Positions 1 through 6,390 of a DNA stretch of 6,488 nt are shown one piece after another (position 1 is the first letter of the stretch; each line of letters starts with the position of its first letter). The stretch is from Bacteroidetes bacterium SW_11_45_7 (GTDB taxonomy: Bacteria > Bacteroidota > Bacteroidia > Chitinophagales > SW-11-45-7). The translations under genes were made by a program, and so were the position numbers. The DNA lies in contig PXTV01000056.1 of NCBI GenBank assembly GCA_003022985.1, positions 1-6,488 of the forward strand, given 5' to 3'. The notes beneath the pieces are model-generated. The model worked only from the letters and a program-made list of their open reading frames with translations, did not search any database and had not been told where the DNA came from.

Positions 1-3000
1 AGTGTGACGGAATAAGTGCCGGCTGTTAAACCTGAAATATCCTGGGATGAAGCTCCGTTGCTCCAGTTGTAGCTGTAAGGTGATGTGCCCCCGCTTACCG
101 ACAAGTCGATAGAGCCATCGCTTGCGCCATTACAGGTTACGTTCCAGCCACCCGCATATTGCGAGGTGGACGCTGACGTTGTTAATGGAGCAGGTTCGGA
201 GATCGTTATATTCTGGACGTATGTGACACAATTGTTGTCGTCAGTTACGGTGACACTGTAGCTGCCCTGACTCAAGCCACCGGGGTCTTGAGCGCCGGAG
301 CCATTGGACCAGTTGTAGCTATAGGGCTGTGTACCACCCGTAACATCCAGATCAATTGAGCCATCGGAGAAGCCATTACATGATGCATCCGTTGTGCTTG
401 CCACAGAGGCTTCAAGTTCAGGTGGTTGACCTACCGTAATGAAATTAATATTGGTTGAACAATTGTTGTCATCTGTGATCGTTACGCTGTAAGAGCCGGC
501 TGAAATGTTACTAATGTCCTGGTTATTCGATCCATTACTCCAGTTGTAGCTGTATGGATTCGTACCTCCGCTTACGGAGATGTCGATAGCACCATCGGAG
601 AAGCCGTTACAACTTACATCTGTTACATTCTCTATACTGGCTAAAAGGGGAGCCGGTTCGCTGACAGTGATATTGTTGATGGTTTTTCGACAGCCTTTTT
701 GATCCTCAACTGTCACATCGTAATCGCCTGCGCTCAGGCCACCCGGATCCTGACCTGACCCGTTAGGGGCCCAGCTATAGGAGTAGCCGCCATTTCCCCC
801 GGATACGTTGATGTCGATTGCCCCATCGGAGAAGCCGTTACAACTTACATCTGTTACATTATTCACACTGGCAGAGAGTGCTGGGGGCTCATTGATGGTG
901 ATATTGTTGATGGTTTCCTGGCACCCTTTGCTGTCTGTGATGGTTACATCGTAATCACCTCCGCTCAGGCCGTTCGGGTCCTGCCCGGAACCGCTCGGCG
1001 ACCAGTTATAACTATAACCCCCACTGGTGCTGTTCACAGAAGCTGAAAGCGGAGCGGGCTCGTTGATGGTGATGTTGTTGATGGTAGTGGTGCAGTTTTC
1101 CTTCACCCTGATATCGTCAAAGATCACGTGGTTGCCGGTCCCATATGGGCTTCCGCTGAACCTGAAGGATTCTATGTTCGTACTGTTGCTTAATGTGCGG
1201 GTGCCGGTACGCACTGTCCCTGTCTGCGTGTCCTCCATCCGGTAGTCATACGTGCCATTGGACCAGTTGAACGTAAATTCGTAGTGGATCCATCTGTCGT
1301 AGTTACAGCCACCGGAGCAATTACTAAAGATTTCATCTTTCCCGGCAGCATCTGTTACAAACCACTGTGGGTTTTCCGTGCCCACACGTAACACACGATT
1401 GCCATTATCATCAATAAGATCTATCACATAGCCTGTTTCATTGGTCGATTCGTACCAATAGTACTCGAAGCTTTGAATCTGTTTGCCACCATTCAATTGT
1501 GATGGTGCCAAATCAGCATTGATTTCGCCATTGTTCCAGCTACCGGCCGCATCGCTGCCGTTAAATGACTGGTTGATGGGGTTCATGTAGAAGTTGGGTG
1601 TGCTCCACTCATCCTGAAAGTCGTACTCAAAGCCTTCGGCATAATAGGTCTGTGGGGCGTCTGTAATAGTTACGCTGTAATTGCCCGGGCCGAGCCCGCT
1701 GCGATCCTGTCCTGATGCGCCATCACTCCAGCTGTAATTATAGCCCCCGTTGCCACCACTTACGCCAATATTAATGGAGCCATCGCCATCGCCATGACAT
1801 GTAACATCGCTCGTGTTGTTAACTGATGACGTTAATGAAGAGGGTTGATTCACGGTGGTGTTTGCAACATCAGTGTTGCCGCAATCATCAGTAACGGTTA
1901 CGGTATAAGTGCCAGCACTTAAACCTGTGGGGTTTTGCGCGTTGGAACCGGTGCTCCAGTTATAGCTATAACCGGGCACGCCACCACTTGCCGATACAGA
2001 TACTGATCCATCGTTGCCGCCATTGCAGGTCACATCCGACTGTGTTGAAGCATTGGCATTAAGGTTTGGCGTGATATCGTCAAAGTTGAGCCCTCCATGT
2101 GAACCACCGGATCCTTCTGTCCATCTTAATTCCACAGTCGAGCTGCCATCCAATACACCGGACCACACGTTGTTATGGCTGTCGCAACAGCCATTGTGGT
2201 TAAACACTTGGTTGCCATTTACATAGAGCCATACGTCATCATCGTGGTTGGGAATGTCGATACTGTATTCTGCACAGGGGAACCCTTCCCGCTTATACCT
2301 CACTGAATGGGTATTGTTCCCGGGATCACAGCCCTGATAACCCGATGCATCCGCAGGTGAACCACTACCGTTCCACTCGTTTCGGGAGTCAAAATCAAGG
2401 CCACCCTGGGTGTAAAAACCATTATAGGTATTGTTGCCAAAGTTGGAACTGTTGCCATCATAAACATATGCATTCCACTGGTTATTGCCATAATTACCCG
2501 GATTGCCCTGCGGCTGATTGACATTAAGGGTTCTGCTTGCGCAGCCAGTGGTATTGCAGCCACCTTCGGCCCGCACGTAGTACGTGGTGGTGTTGTTGGG
2601 CGACACATTGATGGAAGTGCCTGTGCCTACACTACCGCCACTGCCGCAGCCACCGGTATACCATACGTATTGCTCACCTCCTTCATTCCCCAAATCGCCA
2701 CCGTTTATGGACAGTGTTGTGCTTTCGCCAACTGAGCAAATGGGATCGTTAGATGCGCTGACGCTGTTGGGTGAGTTGTTGTAATCGTAGCGGGTTACAT
2801 CTACATTATCGCTGTTTGAGCTACAACCATTGCGGACGGTCCATTGCACTGTAGTCGTTTGACCTTGTTGCAAACCGCTGACTGTTCCGTTTGAATTTAC
2901 GTTACCGGGGCCGCTTACGACCTGCCAGCCCGAGGTGCCATCATGAACAGTGGGGTTGGATTTATCAAAGTCATAGGAATTATTGCAGGTACTGGCGTTC

Positions 3001-3656
3001 TCGGGATATGCATTAGCGTTATCTGCTTCTGCTACTTTATAGGCGAGCTGTGAGCTCGGTTGGTTTTGCCAGCCACAAGAGCCTTCTTCATGAACTTGAA
3101 GGTCAAGTTGGCTACTATTAAAATTGTTACCACCTGAGCCTGCTTGCCACCTAAGGTTCATATCATTGTAATCACAACTATTAGGCGTCACATTTGTACA
3201 GTTCTGACAAGTTTCCCTCACATCACCGGAATAGAATGCGCAGCCACCTCCCTCTTCATACGCTGTTAAAGCAATATCAAAGCTCCTGTTACCTCCGCCA
3301 TCACAAGTTGAAAATCTGTAGTACACATTTTGATCTAAATTAAAGTCCCTTTCTTCACCGGTACCTACGGATATGGTTTGCCAGGAACAACTCATGGAAT
3401 GGGTGGCGTCATATCCCTGATCACCGCAGCCGCTGCTGCAGTTCTGGGCATTTGCCGAGGGCATACACATAAAAAGCCCCGCTGCCATAAGGAGAGGGGC
3501 TAACAACGTTTTCAAAAATCGTATCCGTTTGATGCGCCAATTGGAAAAGACCGTAGGACAATAAGGCGTCATTGAATTGCGTTGCATAGAATAAGAGTTT
3601 AACTGAAAATTCGAATTTTCTTCTTTGTTGAGATGATTGTAATCTGTGTTACTCAT
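1..3656 (-). CDS. Giant secreted SprB-repeat surface protein (adhesin-like), C-terminus outside window
   Basis: One uninterrupted minus-strand frame runs from ATG at 3656 off the left edge: 1218 codons with no stop. Residues 1-46 are a polar extension. Residues 47-70 form a signal peptide (hydrophobic stretch after RIKRIR, likely cleavage ANA|QN). Then come a Cys-rich region (71-218), a PKD-like domain (about 219-294), an Ig-like domain typical of Bacteroidota surface proteins (about 295-382; WYTGGCG, TTYYVRAEGGC), a PA14-like domain (383-530; DDDVWLYVNG), and SprB-like repeats from 531 onward. A lectin-like domain (668-852) interrupts the second repeat. SprB-type proteins are Bacteroidota cell-surface adhesins, in some species the mobile gliding adhesin, exported by type IX secretion. 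That route is inferred here, since the C-terminal sorting domain would lie off-window. Met24 (3587) or Met29 (3572) are alternative starts that give a more usual signal-peptide length. I do not call it sprB itself, because SprB repeats occur in many unrelated large proteins. Confidence 0.9.
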   Translation of the reverse strand, partial: MSNTDYNHLNKEENSNFQLNSYSMQRNSMTPYCPTVFSNWRIKRIRFLKTLLAPLLMAAGLFMCMPSANAQNCSSGCGDQGYDATHSMSCSWQTISVGTGEERDFNLDQNVYYRFSTCDGGGNRSFDIALTAYEEGGGCAFYSGDVRETCQNCTNVTPNSCDYNDMNLRWQAGSGGNNFNSSQLDLQVHEEGSCGWQNQPSSQLAYKVAEADNANAYPENASTCNNSYDFDKSNPTVHDGTSGWQVVSGPGNVNSNGTVSGLQQGQTTTVQWTVRNGCSSNSDNVDVTRYDYNNSPNSVSASNDPICSVGESTTLSINGGDLGNEGGEQYVWYTGGCGSGGSVGTGTSINVSPNNTTTYYVRAEGGCNTTGCASRTLNVNQPQGNPGNYGNNQWNAYVYDGNSSNFGNNTYNGFYTQGGLDFDSRNEWNGSGSPADASGYQGCDPGNNTHSVRYKREGFPCAEYSIDIPNHDDDVWLYVNGNQVFNHNGCCDSHNNVWSGVLDGSSTVELRWTEGSGGSHGGLNFDDITPNLNANASTQSDVTCNGGNDGSVSVSASGGVPGYSYNWSTGSNAQNPTGLSAGTYTVTVTDDCGNTDVANTTVNQPSSLTSSVNNTSDVTCHGDGDGSINIGVSGGNGGYNYSWSDGASGQDRSGLGPGNYSVTITDAPQTYYAEGFEYDFQDEWSTPNFYMNPINQSFNGSDAAGSWNNGEINADLAPSQLNGGKQIQSFEYYWYESTNETGYVIDLIDDNGNRVLRVGTENPQWFVTDAAGKDEIFSNCSGGCNYDRWIHYEFTFNWSNGTYDYRMEDTQTGTVRTGTRTLSNSTNIESFRFSGSPYGTGNHVIFDDIRVKENCTTTINNITINEPAPLSASVNSTSGGYSYNWSPSGSGQDPNGLSGGDYDVTITDSKGCQETINNITINEPPALSASVNNVTDVSCNGFSDGAIDINVSGGNGGYSYSWAPNGSGQDPGGLSAGDYDVTVEDQKGCRKTINNITVSEPAPLLASIENVTDVSCNGFSDGAIDISVSGGTNPYSYNWSNGSNNQDISNISAGSYSVTITDDNNCSTNINFITVGQPPELEASVASTTDASCNGFSDGSIDLDVTGGTQPYSYNWSNGSGAQDPGGLSQGSYSVTVTDDNNCVTYVQNITISEPAPLTTSASTSQYAGGWNVTCNGASDGSIDLSVSGGTSPYSYNWSNGASSQDISGLTAGTYSVT
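592..860 (-). repeat. 38-bp identical block in adjacent SprB repeats R5 and R4
   Basis: Positions 592-629 and 823-860 are identical over 38 bases and exactly 231 bases apart. They encode the N-V-T-D-V-S-C-N-G-F-S-D-G core of neighbouring repeats. Identity at silent positions shows recent duplication or gene conversion between units. Confidence 0.9.
1101..1655 (-). other. Lectin/LamG-like domain inserted inside SprB repeat R2
   Basis: This segment codes for residues 668-852 of the giant surface protein. It lies between V-T-I-T-D-A and E-N-C-T-T-T, which are the two sides of one loop of a SprB repeat. Removing it restores a repeat of exactly 77 residues. The segment is rich in aromatic residues and alternating beta-like stretches (FEYYWYEST, YVIDLIDDNGNRVLRVG, WIHYEFTFNWSNGTYDYRM) and ends with VIFDDIRVKE. 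This resembles concanavalin-like or LamG-type jelly-roll domains, where a final F-D-D-I/V strand is common. The family call is inference from pattern, while the boundary is read directly. A carbohydrate-binding role is possible but not shown. Confidence 0.65.
2067..2510 (-). other. PA14-like domain between Ig-like domain and first SprB repeat
   Basis: This segment codes for residues 383-530 of the giant surface protein. It starts just after V-N-Q-P, the usual linker at the end of a repeat or Ig-like unit, and ends with F-D-D-I-T-P before R1. Key stretches are YNGFYTQGGLDFDSRNEW, then I-P-N-H-D-D-D-V-W-L-Y-V-N-G-N-Q-V-F and a V-W-S-G-V-L-D-G-S turn. The D-D-x-V-x-L-Y-V-x-G pattern is characteristic of PA14 or fibro-slime domains, which often bind glycans in adhesins. 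Several Cys pairs (including C-C-D) could form disulfides. The assignment is by motif only. Confidence 0.6.
3605..3620. repeat. Perfect 16-bp palindrome near start of the giant gene
   Basis: The sequence GAAAATTCGAATTTTC is its own reverse complement. It lies 36 bases inside the gene if translation starts at 3656, or about 18-33 bases upstream if it starts at Met24 (3587). In the second case it would sit in the 5' leader, where it could act as an operator or RNA hairpin. No function is demonstrated. Confidence 0.5.
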
Positions 3657-3748
3657 ACTTGATAGCAGGTTTATCTTCAGGGATTGATAATACTAATTCA
3701 GAAACACGCTTGACCTTTTCAAGAGAGCATATCGATAAGTAAAACTTT

Positions 3749-3780
3749 CAAAGGTAAAAAGCATAGTCCAAATTAGCAAA
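3749..3780 (-). promoter_or_regulatory. Bacteroidota-type promoter for the giant surface protein gene
   Basis: On the minus strand, TTTG (3777-3780) is followed after 20 bases by TACCTTTG (3749-3756). This fits the Bacteroidota primary sigma factor consensus: TTG at -33, a 17-23 base spacer, then TAnnTTTG at -7. Transcription would begin near 3742, leaving a leader of roughly 85 bases before ATG 3656. An 11-base inverted repeat (AGCAA-A-TTGCT, 3775-3785) overlaps the -33 element and might bind a regulator. Confidence 0.65.
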
Positions 3781-4337
3781 TTGCTGTTTTGGTTGTCGCT
3801 ACACGTTTTGAATCATTAAGCTACATAAAGTTGTTGAAGCTGTCAACCCCTACCGTCAAATTTTTTTGCTCTAAAACCTCAAAAATGATTGGACCATTTG
3901 TCTGATTATTGAGCAGACAGTAGCTTGATTTGACATGTATTTTTTTCAAAGTAGCCATTTTTTTACGATCAAAATGATTTTATATATTAAAAATTATTTA
4001 TACGAAGACTATAAATAGAAAAATACAATGCATTTATACCGGATTTTATGTTCACTCTTTGTACTGCAGAGCAAAGTAACAAGACCTATAAAAAAGTGGC
4101 CCAAAACCTATTTTCTTAGTTAGCAAAAACACGGGCCAAACAAAAAACATAGCTTATTAGTGAGTCATATCAAGATCAAGTGACGCCAGTATGAAAAGAT
4201 CGTAGCAAGACTTGTCCGATTGATTATTGTCTCAGTGCTGCTTTATGCCATGCGACTACATGAAGAAAATACCCCGCACTTACAGCCCCGTTCTGTATCG
4301 GCATCTTCGCAATGAAGTCTTCAGTTTCCAATAATAC
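3781..4337. other. AT-rich non-coding stretch between the surface-protein promoter and the tRNA-His region
   Basis: I see no convincing gene in these roughly 550 bases. The middle part (about 3860-4040) is strongly AT-rich with runs of T and A. There is a small hairpin at 3899-3919 (TGTCTG/CAGACA, 9-base loop) and a weaker one at 3833-3847 (GTTGA/TCAAC). Neither is followed by a convincing T-run. A short minus-strand open frame (4224-4304, 26 codons) is present but unsupported. Confidence 0.6.
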
Positions 4338-4375
4338 GAAAGGGCTCCAACCTGCAAACAAGCTGAAACCCTTTC
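4338..4375 (-). terminator. Stable hairpin just downstream of tRNA-His
   Basis: On the minus strand, GAAAGGGTTTCAGC pairs with GTTGGAGCCCTTTC over 14 positions, including G-U pairs, around a 10-base loop. It starts 9 bases after the tRNA 3' end. The following bases (GTATTATTGG) are only modestly T-rich, so it is a weak intrinsic terminator or a 3' processing/stability hairpin of the tRNA transcript. Confidence 0.5.
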
Positions 4376-4384
4376 ATGCCAATG

Positions 4385-4460
4385 GGTGGACGGAGGGACT
4401 TGAACCCTCGCCCTCCTGAACCACAATCAGGCGCTCTAACCAGACTGAGCTACGCCCACC
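4385..4460 (-). tRNA. tRNA-His (anticodon GTG)
   Basis: The minus strand folds as a complete cloverleaf of 76 bases. The acceptor stem is GTGGGCG/CGTCCAC (one G-U pair). The D arm is GCTC/GAGC. The anticodon stem is CCTGA/TCAGG with loop TTGTGGT, giving anticodon GTG. The T arm is GAGGG-TTCAAGT-CCCTC. An extra 5' G opposite C73 is the G-1 identity element specific to histidine tRNAs and confirms the assignment. The 3' CCA is not encoded (bases after C73 are CAT), so it must be added by the CCA-adding enzyme. The gene stands alone with its own promoter upstream and a hairpin downstream. Confidence 0.97.
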
Positions 4461-4475
4461 ATTTGATTGAACCAG

Positions 4476-4507
4476 CAAAGTTACGCATCAATTTTCACTG
4501 ACGCCAA
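4476..4507 (-). promoter_or_regulatory. Promoter of tRNA-His
   Basis: On the minus strand, TTG (4505-4507), a 21-base spacer and TAACTTTG (4476-4483) match the Bacteroidota TTG...TAnnTTTG promoter. The -7 element ends 15 bases before the tRNA 5' end, so transcription would begin only a few bases upstream of the mature tRNA. It lies entirely between the lipoprotein stop codon and the tRNA. Confidence 0.7.
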
Positions 4508-4526
4508 CTTGGCCGGTACATAAATT

Positions 4527-4546
4527 GAAAAACCGATCAGCATCGC
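4527..4546 (-). terminator. Possible weak terminator after the lipoprotein gene
   Basis: Ten bases past the lipoprotein stop, the minus strand has a short hairpin (CGAT-GCTG-ATCG, 4534-4545) followed by G and five T residues. The four-pair stem is marginal. It is the only terminator-like structure between the lipoprotein and the tRNA promoter. Confidence 0.25.
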
Positions 4547-4555
4547 ACCTTTACA

Positions 4556-5434
4556 TTAGGAATCGAGCGGTTCATCCGCTGATAATGTAATCTTGCGCTC
4601 CACCGGGTTGAAGGGGCTTTTGACGGAATTCCCTTCCTGATCGATAAGCTCCAGCTTGATCTTATGATCACCCGTGGGCAGACCATTGATAAAATACGGC
4701 TGCCATTTAGCAATGGTGAATGAAGTGGTATCGTTGATCTTAGCCCGCACTTTGTAACCGTCTTTGGATAGCTCAGCATTTGCCACATAAAAATCCAAAA
4801 GGACATTCGATGTATCTTTGCCGAGATAGGTGCCTTTCGGACGGCTAAAGAACAAATGGGGCTTTGAAAGATCGACATCTTTCTTTTCGGCATCTCCCAC
4901 AGTAAATTGTGTTAACACCCGGGCTTTTTTCTGCTTAATGCTTTCGTGGTAAGATCTTGACAAAAATGCCAAAACCACGTAATGTGCCTCATCCATGTCT
5001 TTTGTAAAGCTGGAATCGTAATACGCTGTATAGGGCCGATTGTTGAGGATCAGATGGATGTGTTGCCCTTTCTTCGAGTTAGCACAATTTTTCGCTTTAG
5101 CATCGGGCGTTTGATTTTTGAGTTCGTAGTTTGCCACTCCGAAATCGAATTTCACTTTACCCTGGCTAACCTTACTCCCCTGTTTTGGCTTATTAAGAGT
5201 TAAAGTTGCTTCCGGGAATTTTGGCGATGTTACTTTGGTAAGTGTGATGCCGTTATTTGTCATCTTATCTTCCGCGGTTTCCTTTTGTTTGTCCATGGAC
5301 GCCTCTTCCTTTTGTTGTGCTGTATCTTCATCAATACCAGCTTCCGAACCGCTTTCACCGTTTCCGCCACCTTGCGAGCAACCCATTGTAGCGAGAATGA
5401 TCACTGCAGAATAAAACAGTTTTGTGAATTTCAT
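4556..5434 (-). CDS. Bacteroidota lipoprotein of unknown function with two similar Ig-like halves
   Basis: A 292-residue protein on the minus strand. Residues 1-18 are a lipoprotein signal peptide with T-M-G-C at Cys19, followed by a Gly/Ser/Glu-rich, then charged, linker to about residue 62. Two beta-rich segments follow and may be an internal duplication: FDFGVANYEL (96-105) resembles LDFYVANAEL (213-222). The first half contains KKGQHIHLILNNRPYTAYYD (121-140) and the second contains WQPYFINGLPTGDHKIKLEL (244-263), both resembling a G-x-H-x-I/L strand. I recall related proteins in Bacteroidota as conserved hypotheticals, sometimes labelled phosphopeptide-binding, but cannot confirm the label. 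It would be anchored in the outer or inner membrane facing the periplasm or surface. It is transcribed divergently from a CopA-like gene 76 bases away, so a metal-related role is conceivable (H-x-H at 125-127) but unproven. The start is set by the signal peptide. Confidence 0.88.
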   Translation of the reverse strand: MKFTKLFYSAVIILATMGCSQGGGNGESGSEAGIDEDTAQQKEEASMDKQKETAEDKMTNNGITLTKVTSPKFPEATLTLNKPKQGSKVSQGKVKFDFGVANYELKNQTPDAKAKNCANSKKGQHIHLILNNRPYTAYYDSSFTKDMDEAHYVVLAFLSRSYHESIKQKKARVLTQFTVGDAEKKDVDLSKPHLFFSRPKGTYLGKDTSNVLLDFYVANAELSKDGYKVRAKINDTTSFTIAKWQPYFINGLPTGDHKIKLELIDQEGNSVKSPFNPVERKITLSADEPLDS

Positions 5435-5510
5435 CGTTATAGTGTTTTAAGGTTTTACAAATAGAGAATCGAAGGTAACACTTTTAGTATTTTTGATTAA
5501 TCTATAAAAA
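5435..5510. promoter_or_regulatory. Divergent intergenic region with weak promoter elements
   Basis: Seventy-six bases separate the divergent lipoprotein and CopA-like starts, so both promoters must lie here or within the genes. On the plus strand TATTTTTG (5488-5495) is a perfect TAnnTTTG box 15 bases before ATG 5511, but no TTG sits at the expected distance upstream. On the minus strand TACCTTCG (5470-5477) differs from the consensus by one base and also lacks a clear -33 element. Weak -33 elements would fit genes that need an activator, but this is speculation. Confidence 0.35.
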
Positions 5511-6220
5511 ATGATCCGGATGGCAAAAGAGAAAGCGGAAAAAATTGAAGATGAAAAAATAACCCTGGATGTGGAGGGCATGACGTGCAACAACTGCGCA
5601 TCGGGTATATCCAAACACCTTAAAAATCAGGGGTTTAAAAATGTGACAGCCGATTTTTCCACAAGTGAGGTCAGATTCCTGGCGCAGGAGGAAGAGGATA
5701 TTCAACGGGCAGTTGCCAATATCGAAGAACCTGTTAACACTTCCGCTTTTCCTGGAAATGTTCCTCCCACCCTCATTTCTGGGCAATCAATATGTGCAAT
5801 TGGGATTCGCAACGCCCGTATTTCTCCTCGGCCTTTACCATTTTGGCAAAAGTGCCTGGCATTCATTGAAAGCAGGCATTCCCAATATGGATGTGCTGAT
5901 AACAATAGGCGGCACATCTGCCTTCATCTACAGCTTAACGGGAACCATACTCGGCTTAGGGCCGGAGTACTTGTTTTACGAGACATCGGCCATGATCTTC
6001 ACGCTTGTCTTGCTGGGCAATCTGATCGAGCACAAATCGGTTCAGCGAACAACCACTGCCATCGAAGAACTTACTAAGCTTCAACCGGCACAAGCAAAAC
6101 GCCTGACTGCTGCCAACGAGACGGAAACCATCGACCACAGCGATATCAGCAAGGGCGATACGTTGCTCGTCAACACCGGAGACCGCGTACCTGCTGATGG
6201 CACAGTTATCAAAGCCAGGG
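5511..6220 (+). pseudogene. copA: CopA-like heavy-metal P1B-type ATPase, disrupted by a frameshifting junction and lacking its catalytic part
   Basis: The family exports Cu(I) or related metal ions with ATP. The first segment (5511-5730) encodes a metal-binding HMA domain with the signature G-M-T-C-N-N-C (Cys26, Cys29) and ends abruptly at A-N-I-E-E, before the usual final G-Y-x-V strand. From 5731 the homologous reading shifts to the next frame: LLTLPLFLEMFLPP, YVQLGFATPVFLLGLYHFGK, GIPNMDVLITIGGTSAFIYS, FYETSAMIFTLVLLGNLIE, then GDRVPADGTVIKA. These are membrane helices MA, MB, M1 and M2 plus the start of the actuator domain. Homology stops near 6220, before the TGE motif. The C-P-C helix, D-K-T-G phosphorylation site and ATP-binding domain are all absent. 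As written, no functional pump can be made. ATG 5520 is an alternative start. copA is the best symbol, though metal specificity cannot be read without C-P-C. The break may be an assembly or amplification artefact. Confidence 0.85.
5731..5773 (+). repeat. 43-bp direct repeat, copy 1 (start of CopA membrane region)
   Basis: This block is identical to 6446-6488 and encodes L-L-T-L-P-L-F-L-E-M-F-L-P-P in the membrane-region frame. Its left edge is exactly the point where the HMA reading frame breaks. The preceding bases differ (C at 5730, T at 6445). Confidence 0.97.
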
Positions 6221-6390
6221 ACGACCTCCGTGATCATCCACATCCCGGGACGGGCTGGGTCGAGTGGCGAACGTGGGATATCCGTGGCAACCACGTCCTC
6301 ATCGAACACGACGCCGGGGAGATCAGGATCGGTACCAAGCAGGTGTGGATGCGCAACGACGGAGGCATCACCCAGGAGTCGGTCGCCTTC
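6221..6390. other. Unrelated GC-rich segment of unknown origin
   Basis: These 170 bases are about 63% G+C (107 of 170 by hand count), well above the neighbouring sequence. They interrupt the ATPase where residues such as D-E-S-M-L-T-G-E should follow GTVIKA. In the frame continuing from the ATPase they read without stop to TAA at about 6394-6396 (fragments GWVEWRTWDIRGNHVLIEH and GEIRIGTKQVWMRNDGG) with many G/C third positions, as in a gene from a high-GC genome. Other frames are also open, so the coding frame is uncertain. I do not recognise the product. Edges are placed by where CopA similarity ends and resumes, and may be off by several bases. Confidence 0.6.

Larger units (their letters stand above)
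1..2066 (-). repeat. Array of seven SprB-like protein repeats, about 231 bp each
   Basis: The units, in protein order, are R1 1842-2066 (75 aa), R2 1656-1841 plus 1056-1100 (62+15 = 77 aa, split by an insert), R3 885-1055 (57 aa), R4 654-884, R5 423-653, R6 192-422 (77 aa each) and R7 1-191 (partial). Each full unit reads roughly: an S-A-S-V start, D-V-T/S-C-N-G, S-D-G-S/A-I-D, S-G-G, Y-S-Y-N-W-S-N-G, Q-D, G-L-S-A-G-Y, V-T-I-T-D, N-C, N-I-T-I-E-P. This matches the known SprB repeat pattern. R4, R5 and R6 are exactly 231 bp and close enough in DNA to share long identical blocks, suggesting recent expansion. The array continues beyond the left edge. Confidence 0.9.

Noticed and set aside
1..2066. 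Regular 231-bp periodicity as a possible CRISPR or satellite array
   Set aside because: The repeats are in-frame protein repeats with variable silent sites. The unit length and lack of short identical repeats with unique spacers exclude CRISPR.
1027..2784. Plus-strand and other-frame open stretches within the giant gene (for example 1027-1245, 2014-2226, 2584-2784 plus; 2300-2608 minus)
   Set aside because: They are antisense or out-of-frame shadows of the repeat protein, with no domain signal or start context.
3899..3919. Hairpin TGTCTG/CAGACA as a terminator or small RNA
   Set aside because: Six-pair stem with no adjacent T-run and no promoter in reach. It is within the range of chance structures in this AT-rich stretch.
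4224..4373. Short minus-strand open frame after tRNA-His with protein-like text (only Met at 4304, 26 codons to the stop)
   Set aside because: It overlaps the tRNA-downstream hairpin, has no start before codon 24 of the open stretch, and has no visible promoter or recognisable family. Chance is a sufficient explanation.
4537..4893. Minus-strand open frame overlapping the lipoprotein in another frame
   Set aside because: It lies wholly in the coding region of the lipoprotein, has low-quality composition and no recognisable features.
5731..6220. Programmed ribosomal frameshift joining the HMA and membrane frames of CopA
   Set aside because: There is no slippery sequence at the join, the end of the HMA domain and the linker are physically missing, and the linker is found elsewhere (6391-6445). 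A DNA-level junction explains it better.
6221..6390. Insertion sequence or small mobile element
   Set aside because: Only 170 bases, with no terminal inverted repeats, no target-site duplication and no transposase similarity.
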